A stretch of DNA of 64,000 bases from CAZJUR01 sp964549525 (GTDB taxonomy: Bacteria; Patescibacteriota; Saccharimonadia; Saccharimonadales; Saccharimonadaceae): contig CAZJUR010000003.1 of assembly GCA_964549525.1 (NCBI GenBank), positions 9,750 to 73,749 of the forward strand, read 5' to 3'. The number at the start of each line of letters is the position of its first letter. Position 1 is the stretch's first letter. Under the pieces are notes generated by a model. It searched no databases. It saw nothing but the letters and a program-made list of their open reading frames with translations, and was not told the DNA's origin. Both the position numbers and the translations under genes were made by a program. Positions 57,391 to 64,000 of this stretch are shown here, piece by piece.

Positions 57391-58104
57391 CTATTCTTGA
57401 ATTCTCTGAAAATAGGTGTCATTTTCTTCGCAGTAAAATTTGTTACTCTCTGCAATATTCACAATTTGTTCTACATTATCCGTGATCGCCAGAAGCTTTT
57501 CGTCGCCGGGTGTAATAAGTTGCGAAGACCCGTCAAGCATGTGTTTATTGATGAAGTCGGTGAAGTCAGCCCAATAGTCGCTGTCAAATAAAATAATAGG
57601 CGCTTTATTAGTTTTATGGGTTTGTGTGAGCGTCAATATCTCGCCTAGTTCATCTAATGTGCCAAAGCCACCTGGAAAAAAGATATATGCATGAGCAAAA
57701 AGGGTCATCATAATTTTACGAGGCGCAAAATGCTTAAAGCCATATGATTCGTTGACGTATGTATTGAGTACTTGTTCGTGAGGCAGATCAATATTAAAGC
57801 CTATAGAAGCACCGCCAGCCTCAAAAGCTCCTTTATTAGCGGCTTCCATAATGCCATAGCCACCTCCAGTGACAACAGCAAAGCCTTTTTTAGCAAGAGC
57901 ATAGCCTAGTTCGTATGATTTTTGATAATAAAAATTACTTTTTTCTAATCGAGCCGAGCCAAATATAGTAACGGTTTTTTTGTGCTTACCGAGAATTTTA
58001 TACCCATTATTAATTTCTTCATCGAGATGATCAAGTCGACTAATTGCTGCTTTTAGGTGAATATCACGTGGTATACACACGCCAGGTTGGTGCACATCTT
58101 CCAT
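57391..58104 (-). CDS. LOG family protein (TIGR00730-type)
   Basis: 237 aa. Rossmann-like family with VVTGGGYGIMEAANKGAFEA and the signature PGGFGTLDELGEILTLTQTH near residue 140. Members release cytokinin bases from nucleoside monophosphates or act as nucleotide 5'-monophosphate phosphoribohydrolases. An N-terminal extension of about 40 residues precedes the domain. TATACT (58112-58117) ends 7 nt before the ATG. Convergent with the carbon operon, with a 6-nt gap. Confidence 0.93.
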   Translation of the reverse strand: MEDVHQPGVCIPRDIHLKAAISRLDHLDEEINNGYKILGKHKKTVTIFGSARLEKSNFYYQKSYELGYALAKKGFAVVTGGGYGIMEAANKGAFEAGGASIGFNIDLPHEQVLNTYVNESYGFKHFAPRKIMMTLFAHAYIFFPGGFGTLDELGEILTLTQTHKTNKAPIILFDSDYWADFTDFINKHMLDGSSQLITPGDEKLLAITDNVEQIVNIAESNKFYCEENDTYFQRIQE

Positions 58105-58194
58105 TACAGTAAGTATAGCCTACCTAGAAAAAAACGCCAAAAGCATAAGGATAATGATATAATTTAATTCAATATAAAATAGGAGAAAAGCAAT

Positions 58195-58695
58195 ATGAAA
58201 CAACGAGGAATTGGTACGCCAGAAGCAGTCGTTATCTGTGTCATAATTATCATCATCGGGCTACTAGGCTGGAAGTTTATGGATATGAATCAACAAAAGA
58301 CCGAGACTCAAAATACTAAAAATTCATCTAGGAGTTCGAATGTTGAGAGTATGCAAAAGGACGAGAGTGCTGCGAACAAAATATCGGTCGAAGATGACAA
58401 GGTAGCAGCCACTAAAGTTGCTTGTTCAGTCGACAACGATCAAGCCACTGATGCCGTGGCTCGATTTTCCTCCAAGTACACGGAAGTTAAAGATGGAAAA
58501 TATGCTCATTTTTCTGGGGCATGTTCCGCGTCGGACGAAGAAGCAATGTCAGGTTTCCACGCCTTTATGTATAAAGAAAACGGAAAATGGACAAGACTTA
58601 CAGCAGGGAATGGCGAGCTCTTATGTAATGACTTAGAGAGTAAAAAATTTCCAAAAGAGTTTATTGAAATTTGCCAAGGACCTTCATTAGAGTAA
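58195..58695 (+). CDS. Membrane-anchored hypothetical protein
   Basis: 166 aa. A short basic start (MKQRGIGTPEAVVICVIIII) with a single N-terminal membrane helix resembles a pilin-like or anchored outer protein. A serine-rich linker (residues 40-60) and a small outer domain with four cysteines follow (VACSVDNDQA, GACSASDEE, ELLCNDL, EICQGPS), probably forming two disulfides. Family not recognised. AGGAGAAAAG precedes the ATG. Confidence 0.7.
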   Translation: MKQRGIGTPEAVVICVIIIIIGLLGWKFMDMNQQKTETQNTKNSSRSSNVESMQKDESAANKISVEDDKVAATKVACSVDNDQATDAVARFSSKYTEVKDGKYAHFSGACSASDEEAMSGFHAFMYKENGKWTRLTAGNGELLCNDLESKKFPKEFIEICQGPSLE

Positions 58696-58703
58696 AACCA
58701 GTA

Positions 58704-58709
58704 TATAAT
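58704..58709 (+). promoter_or_regulatory. Leaderless-type -10 box of uvrB
   Basis: TATAAT ends 7 nt before the uvrB ATG at 58717. Confidence 0.65.
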
Positions 58710-58716
58710 AGGTAAG

Positions 58717-60681
58717 ATGTCTAACTTTCATCTTACTTCTACCTATAATCCAACTGGTGATCAACCGACAGCTATCCAGAAACTGTATGATGGCTTAAGA
58801 AACAATCATCGTGAACAAACTCTTCTGGGTGTAACAGGTTCAGGCAAGACCTTTACGATGGCCAATATTATTACAAAGCGCAAGGTGCCGACACTTGTTT
58901 TGGCTCACAACAAAACACTTGCAGCTCAATTGTATGCAGAATTTCGGAATTTTTTTCCCGATAATGAAGTCCATTACTTTGTCAGCTATTTTGATTACTA
59001 TCAACCCGAAGCATATATAGCCAGCAGCGACACCTATATAGAAAAAGATTCTCGTATTAATGAAGAGATTGATCGGTTACGCCACGCTGCTACCACTGCG
59101 CTATTGACACGACGAGATGTGATTATTGTTGCAAGTGTGAGTTGCATCTATGGCATTGGATCGCCAGAAGATTACGGTGATATGTCGATACTAGTTCGCC
59201 AAGGCGAAAAACGTTCTCAAGATAAGTTTATCCGGTGGCTAACCGATATTCAGTACCAACGAAATGATGTCGATTTTCATCGTGGTACCTTTCGTCAAAG
59301 AGGCGATACGGTCGATGTTTTTCCTGCAGGCAGCGACACAGCTTACCGTCTAGAATTTTTTGGTGATGAAGTCGAACGCATAACGCAAATCGATCCACTT
59401 ACCGGAGAAATCTTGCATCAACCCACACAAATTAAAATTTTTCCAAGCAGCCATTATGTCACTCCGAAGCAAAAGTTAGCTGTGGCTATAGAAAAAATTA
59501 AGCAGGAATTTGAAGAACGCATCGCTTTCTTTGAAAAAAACAATCAATTTCTCGAAGCACAACGTTTATCACAGCGCACCAAATATGATATCGAGATGCT
59601 CGAAGAAACCGGCTTTGTAAAAGGCATTGAAAACTATAGTCGCTATCTGACCAACCGCGAAGCGGGTGAGCAACCGGCAACACTCCTAGATTATTTTCCA
59701 GAGGACTTTTTACTTTTTATTGATGAAAGCCATATGACCTTACCTCAGGTTCGTGGTATGTATAACGGTGATCGGGCACGGAAAGAAACACTTGTAGAAC
59801 ATGGTTTTAGATTGCCAAGCGCCCTCGATAATAGGCCATTGAGATTTGATGAATTTCAAAACCACATTAATCAAGTTATTTATGTATCTGCTACGCCTGG
59901 TGAATATGAAACGAGTCGCAGCCAGACTATTGCTGAGCAGCTCATTCGACCAACTGGTCTACTCGATCCCCAGATTGAAATTCGTCCGATTGAAGGTCAA
60001 GTTGATGATTTGATTCATGAGATACAAGAACAAATAAAAAAACACCAGCGTGTCTTGGTAACTACTTTAACTAAACGCATGGCTGAAGATTTAAGCCAGT
60101 ATCTTATTGATCTCGATATCAAAACAACGTATTTACATAGTGATATCGATACACTCGATCGTGGTGATATTTTGCGTGATTTACGATTAGGAAAATACGA
60201 TGTTTTAATTGGAATTAATCTTTTGAGAGAAGGACTCGATCTACCCGAAGTCAGTCTGGTGGCGATAATAGATGCAGATAAAGAAGGCTTTCTTCGTTCT
60301 TCGAGCGCCCTCATCCAAACTATCGGTAGAGCAGCTCGTCATCAAGAGGGTACGGTAATTATGTATGCGGATACAGTTACATCGTCAATGCAGACCGCAA
60401 TTGACGAAACAAATCGTCGACGAGCATTACAAACAGAACACAACACCTTGCACAACATAACCCCCCAATCTGTTGATAAAGAGATAGACGAAGGATTACG
60501 TTCTTTAATCCCGCAAAAAGAAGAAGACATGAAAAAAATTAATCTCAAAAAAATTCCTAAAGATGAATACCCTAAGTTGATCCATGAATTAGAAGCAGAA
60601 ATGGCTCAAGCAGCAGAAAAACTTGAGTTTGAGAGGGCAGCTGAACTCAGAGATATTATTCATGAAATACGCAGCAAGTAA
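58717..60681 (+). CDS. uvrB: Excinuclease ABC subunit B
   Basis: 654 aa, full length. It verifies DNA damage and directs cutting in nucleotide-excision repair. Walker A is GVTGSGKTFTMANIITK, the beta-hairpin is VSYFDYYQPEAYIASSDTYI, Walker B is LLFIDESHMTLPQVRGMYNG, motif VI is QTIGRAARHQEGTVIMYAD, and the C-terminal UVR motif is KLEFERAAELRDIIHEI. Leaderless promoter. uvrA and uvrC are not in the window. Confidence 0.97.
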   Translation: MSNFHLTSTYNPTGDQPTAIQKLYDGLRNNHREQTLLGVTGSGKTFTMANIITKRKVPTLVLAHNKTLAAQLYAEFRNFFPDNEVHYFVSYFDYYQPEAYIASSDTYIEKDSRINEEIDRLRHAATTALLTRRDVIIVASVSCIYGIGSPEDYGDMSILVRQGEKRSQDKFIRWLTDIQYQRNDVDFHRGTFRQRGDTVDVFPAGSDTAYRLEFFGDEVERITQIDPLTGEILHQPTQIKIFPSSHYVTPKQKLAVAIEKIKQEFEERIAFFEKNNQFLEAQRLSQRTKYDIEMLEETGFVKGIENYSRYLTNREAGEQPATLLDYFPEDFLLFIDESHMTLPQVRGMYNGDRARKETLVEHGFRLPSALDNRPLRFDEFQNHINQVIYVSATPGEYETSRSQTIAEQLIRPTGLLDPQIEIRPIEGQVDDLIHEIQEQIKKHQRVLVTTLTKRMAEDLSQYLIDLDIKTTYLHSDIDTLDRGDILRDLRLGKYDVLIGINLLREGLDLPEVSLVAIIDADKEGFLRSSSALIQTIGRAARHQEGTVIMYADTVTSSMQTAIDETNRRRALQTEHNTLHNITPQSVDKEIDEGLRSLIPQKEEDMKKINLKKIPKDEYPKLIHELEAEMAQAAEKLEFERAAELRDIIHEIRSK

Positions 60682-60723
60682 AGGTTTATAGACCGCTCGC
60701 TTTCGTGTATAATCACTAGCAGT

Positions 60724-62340
60724 ATGGCCATATGGGGTAGCCAACAAAATAAGGCGGATAATGGATATGCACTTCCTACGGTGTTGATCCTCTCTTTTGT
60801 ACTATTAATTATTTCGCTTTCTACCTTTCAAGCAGGTGTGGCGCTATCTCGATCAATACTCGATCAGCATTGGAACCGCCTTGCCAAACAAGCTATGGAG
60901 GCAGGTGTAGCCTACGCAACAAGCTGTGCCAAGCAGCTTGATACGAGCTGGTCAGGTCTTGCGCCGAATAAAGAATGTAACGGCAATACTATCACTGGAC
61001 GAAGTCAATACTACGCACATGATATTTCGAGCTCACCTAGGTGGCGTGCAACCTATACCGTCTCAAACGTTCAAACAAATAGTGGTCTATATGGTGAATC
61101 AACCGCTACTATTACTGGTCAAGTTGATGTCCTGAGAGATAATAATATCAATGGTATTGCTACGAGAAGCTACAAGTCAAAAACCACCGCTTTTGTGAAC
61201 CAAGAGGTACCATCATATAAGCGTTTTTCGGTGGTTCAAGCAAATAGTGGTGTAGCGTGCGTCTTAATTAGCAAAGATGATCCAGCGACTACGACCGTAA
61301 ATGAGAAAAATCAACTGTATTGTACTCCTGACAGAAATACCGGAACTATGACACGTTTCCCAATCCCTGCCTCGGAAATTGTGCTTGATTATAGAATGCT
61401 TTACACTGAAACAAATCTTACTGTTCAAGGGGTATGTGCCTTAACAAATCTATATAAACTTTACTGTATGGGTCCAAATTACACAGGAGAACTAGCGAAT
61501 GGTACACGTACGGCTGTGGCCTATAATTCCCCAACTGTGTTTAGTAAATCAGCTAGTGAACCTGTGCTGGTGAAAGAATTATGGACTGGAACAAACGTCC
61601 TTGGTAATATGTGTGTGCTCAGCGTAGATACCAAGATGTATTGCGCTGGACGCAATGCACAAGGCACGTTTGGAAATGGCACAAAAATGACAAATCCCTA
61701 TAATGATGCACTAGGGGATGCGTGGGCGGTAGAATCATTTAATACCGGTAATTATTTTAATGCTGGCTCATCTCTTCGCGTAAAGCGTGTGTATGCACAT
61801 ATCACGATACCGACTAATTCACCCCAGGGTTTGTTAAAATCTACACAACTATATAATCCTATTACCTACCGCCGCTGTGTGCTTGCAACTGATGATCAGA
61901 TCTATTGTGCAGGAGCCTGCACCAGTTGGAGAGGCGGTTTATTATTTGGCACGGCTCGAGCTGGCAATGCCAGTAACATAAAAGGCTGCGGCAAGAAAGA
62001 AGGAGCTTCAAATTCTCCTGCATCAGTTTTTGAATCTAATCCTGCTCCCAATGGCTATAGTGGTGATGGCAGCGGATGCTATGGTTCAAAGAGTAATGGT
62101 GCAGTTGACGGAAGATATGGGTTTAATGGGGAAACTGATGATCGAGCTGATTGCTATTTATCACCAGTCAAGTTTCAACTTCCTGTAGGCTTAAAAGTAC
62201 GTCAAGTGCGCATTACTCAAAACAATACCTTTTCATCCAGTTTATGCGCCTACGTCAGTAATGCCAAAACCTATTGCACCTTTTCAGACTATCTCTATAA
62301 TTATGAGCTTCATGAACCAACAAATATGGAAACGATATAA
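60724..62340 (+). CDS. Pilin-like N-terminus with RCC1-like, cysteine-paired surface repeats
   Basis: 538 aa, not assigned. The N-terminus NGYALPTVLILSFVLLIISL is like a type IV prepilin/PilX cleavage site and helix. A linker domain has paired cysteines (SCAKQLDTSW ... NKEC). Then come at least four repeats with a C-x8-10-C core: GVCALTNLYKLYCMG, NMCVLSVDTKMYCAGRN, RRCVLATDDQIYCAG and SLCAYVSNAKTYC, often followed by GxFGNGT. These fit RCC1-type propeller blades with a disulfide each. It should be exposed at the surface. TATAAT (60708-60713) ends 10 nt before the ATG. The next gene is a paralogue. Confidence 0.75.
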   Translation: MAIWGSQQNKADNGYALPTVLILSFVLLIISLSTFQAGVALSRSILDQHWNRLAKQAMEAGVAYATSCAKQLDTSWSGLAPNKECNGNTITGRSQYYAHDISSSPRWRATYTVSNVQTNSGLYGESTATITGQVDVLRDNNINGIATRSYKSKTTAFVNQEVPSYKRFSVVQANSGVACVLISKDDPATTTVNEKNQLYCTPDRNTGTMTRFPIPASEIVLDYRMLYTETNLTVQGVCALTNLYKLYCMGPNYTGELANGTRTAVAYNSPTVFSKSASEPVLVKELWTGTNVLGNMCVLSVDTKMYCAGRNAQGTFGNGTKMTNPYNDALGDAWAVESFNTGNYFNAGSSLRVKRVYAHITIPTNSPQGLLKSTQLYNPITYRRCVLATDDQIYCAGACTSWRGGLLFGTARAGNASNIKGCGKKEGASNSPASVFESNPAPNGYSGDGSGCYGSKSNGAVDGRYGFNGETDDRADCYLSPVKFQLPVGLKVRQVRITQNNTFSSSLCAYVSNAKTYCTFSDYLYNYELHEPTNMETI

Positions 62341-63984
62341 ATGAAAAAAATACGAATGATTTTCCAAAAAAAGTACCTCCCACTTATCATTGTAATGATA
62401 GCCCTTTTTATTGGGGTTTACGGCATTTACACCTATCAACAAGTACAGACAAAGTGGCAAAATATTGCTCACGATGCAGCAATGGCGGGTGAACAATACG
62501 CAAAAACGTGTGCAAAAACATCTGGGATAGAATGGACAAAATTAACTCCAGCCCTAGACTGTAGAGGTAACATTAGTCAAGGTCAAAAAAATGTTTATGC
62601 TTCAGGTAAAGGTTGGCAGGCTACCTACGAAGTTAAGGCAGCTAAATTTAATCACTCAGAAAAAAAAGCTCGATTTCAGGTAGTGGGGATAGTTAAAAAG
62701 TTTGCTGACGCTTCTTATATCACAAAAATATTCACCTCAGAAAATAGTGTTATTTTAAATGTTGATGAAATATCTACGGCCATTATGGAACCTTTTGAAA
62801 CCAACGGGACTGGATTATGTATTCTCAATGCTACTGGTCAATTACGTTGTAAACAAATATTCAATGCTTCTACAAATGTTTTAGAGCTTTTTAATACCGG
62901 TACGGAAAAAGTTATAGCCTATGAACCGCTTTATTATTTAGATCTATCTGCGCTAGCGGTGTGTGCCCTCACAGATGCTCAAAATGTCTGGTGTGCAGGT
63001 GTTAATACCAATCATCAGTTTCTTGATAGTCAAAGTGGAGCCTATGTTGTCCCACTAACTGCTCCTGTAAAATTACAAAAAGCTGGCGGCGTCGACGTTA
63101 AAGCCAAAGCCTTATGGACTGGTGTTAATATATCTGGTAATGTATGCGTACTTGGTACGGATGATGTTATGTATTGTACCGGTGGGAATGTCATGGGAGT
63201 ATATGGCAACGGTACCGCTAATACCACAGGAAATATCGAAGATCCAAATACGTTTGGATCAGCCATCGCGCAACCTTCCTTTAGTTCTGGCGATTTTGCT
63301 ACAGGGGTGAAGGTTAAAAAAATCTACGGGCATTTGACGTATAGTCCCTTTAATTCCATCAGTATTGATGACTTTGACTATACTGAACTGATTCGTCCTG
63401 ATCCCCCAAGAACCTATGGAGTTAATTGGAAAAGATGTGTGCTTGGTACTAACGATCAATTATATTGTGCCGGCGTCTGTAGCGAACGATATGGTGGAAT
63501 TTTATTCGGAAATAGTCTTTACGGTAGTGGGACAAAAGGGTGTGGGGTGACGGGTAGTCCAACTGGAGCGACTGCATACAGTCCAGCACCAAACTTATCA
63601 GGAGGAAATACAACATGGTGTGGTGGGTGGAACTTTTATTATGTCCCACCACCACCCGTTACCCTCGATGGAGGAGGTCTCATATGGGATAACAGATGTG
63701 GAGGATATCTCTGTTATGGAGGATCGCAAGACGGTACAGCATGGGCTGATACAAAAGATCCTAAAGCACGCTGTTATTACACACCAGTTAAATTCCAGCT
63801 TCCAGCCGGGGTCAAGGTCAAAGAGACTGAAATCGGCTGGGGAGCGAACTCTGGCTCAAAACTCTGTGTTTTCGGTACTGATAAAAACATTTATTGTACC
63901 TTCTCGGCAGGTAATAACCCGAGTTTTATGAGAGTATCCGAGCCGCGTGATATTAATACCATGTACAAGTACCCCGCCTCATAA
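62341..63984 (+). CDS. RCC1-like cysteine-paired surface protein, paralogue of the upstream gene
   Basis: 547 aa. It starts immediately after the stop of the previous gene. N-terminal membrane helix (YLPLIIVMIALFIGVYGIY) replaces the pilin-like start. The linker aligns with the upstream protein (CAKTSGIEWTKLTPALDCRG against CAKQLDTSWSGLAPNKECNG). Five repeats: GLCILNATGQLRC, AVCALTDAQNVWCAG, NVCVLGTDDVMYCTG, KRCVLGTNDQLYCAG and KLCVFGTDKNIYC. A glycine/tryptophan-rich insert with extra cysteines lies near residues 420-470. Likely displayed with the upstream protein as a pair. The stop codon is 16 nt before the window end. Confidence 0.75.
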   Translation: MKKIRMIFQKKYLPLIIVMIALFIGVYGIYTYQQVQTKWQNIAHDAAMAGEQYAKTCAKTSGIEWTKLTPALDCRGNISQGQKNVYASGKGWQATYEVKAAKFNHSEKKARFQVVGIVKKFADASYITKIFTSENSVILNVDEISTAIMEPFETNGTGLCILNATGQLRCKQIFNASTNVLELFNTGTEKVIAYEPLYYLDLSALAVCALTDAQNVWCAGVNTNHQFLDSQSGAYVVPLTAPVKLQKAGGVDVKAKALWTGVNISGNVCVLGTDDVMYCTGGNVMGVYGNGTANTTGNIEDPNTFGSAIAQPSFSSGDFATGVKVKKIYGHLTYSPFNSISIDDFDYTELIRPDPPRTYGVNWKRCVLGTNDQLYCAGVCSERYGGILFGNSLYGSGTKGCGVTGSPTGATAYSPAPNLSGGNTTWCGGWNFYYVPPPPVTLDGGGLIWDNRCGGYLCYGGSQDGTAWADTKDPKARCYYTPVKFQLPAGVKVKETEIGWGANSGSKLCVFGTDKNIYCTFSAGNNPSFMRVSEPRDINTMYKYPAS

Positions 63985-64000
63985 CCATACATGCGTTTGC

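Noticed and set aside
1..64000. CRISPR arrays, insertion sequences and prophage genes
   Set aside because: No regularly spaced repeats, transposase, integrase or phage structural gene was seen. The only accessory patch is the restriction system and tRNA-Gln duplication at 31-33.7 kb.
1..64000. Recoding of TGA as glycine, known in some other CPR lineages
   Set aside because: TGA ends full-length genes at normal positions (for example the glutaredoxin-like gene at 45455 and the N-terminal transketolase gene at 53260), so the standard bacterial code applies.

Overview
The window is a gene-dense, mostly single-copy stretch of a small bacterial chromosome. Protein sequences and gene content point to a member of Candidatus Saccharibacteria (TM7, Patescibacteria/CPR): pared-down metabolism, divergent ribosomal proteins, many short membrane-anchored proteins of unknown function, and a cytochrome bo3 oxidase operon like that reported from some environmental Saccharibacteria. 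TGA is used as a normal stop codon. The assignment is inferred from sequence familiarity, not from a search.

Layout. 1-6.6 kb: end of rpoC, an SppA-type protease, rpsL-rpsG and fusA (a str-operon remnant interrupted by two reverse-strand genes, one with a WhiB-like cysteine motif). 6.6-12.3 kb: lemA, htpX, a membrane protein, ligA without its zinc-finger cysteines, a frameshifted DUF1653 gene and an RRM RNA-binding protein. 12.4-18 kb: a candidate small RNA, tRNA-Ala, a Mur ligase, a surface protein and leuS. 18-22.5 kb: bL32, nusB, a Nudix hydrolase, rnc, rpsP, a KH protein and trmD. 22.5-25.4 kb: small membrane proteins and two envelope enzymes (CapA-like, VanY-like). 25.4-31 kb: cyoABCDE, a VIT-family metal transporter and a small membrane protein. 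31-33.9 kb: an accessory patch with a type II restriction-modification pair (CfrBI-like nuclease, HEAT-repeat-fused methyltransferase), gene debris, tRNA-Gln and a truncated tRNA-Gln copy, then a SAM riboswitch. 33.9-48.5 kb: a PLP sulfur-amino-acid enzyme, an FMN reductase, secreted and membrane proteins, RmuC, an aquaporin, pheST, an FKBP, glutaredoxin-thioredoxin reductase, a PLD-family protein and inorganic pyrophosphatase. 48.5-58.1 kb: Rel/SpoT, then a carbon operon (gap, rpiB, rpe, split transketolase, class II aldolase, PfkB kinase, unknown 411-aa protein) and a LOG protein. 58.2-64 kb: uvrB and two tandem cysteine-paired RCC1-like surface proteins, the first with a pilin-like N-terminus.

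The most general signal is regulatory: at least 22 genes on both strands carry a TATAAT-like -10 box ending only 5-13 nt before the start codon, implying leaderless mRNAs. Genes inside operons, or with longer leaders, use AGGAG-type Shine-Dalgarno sites instead. The best-defined regulatory RNA is the SAM riboswitch at 33747-33914, whose terminator hairpin contains the ribosome-binding site of the downstream gene. Other structures to check are a putative 125-nt RNA before tRNA-Ala, the rpsL-rpsG intercistronic hairpin, two promoter-proximal dyads and the tRNA-Gln chimera.
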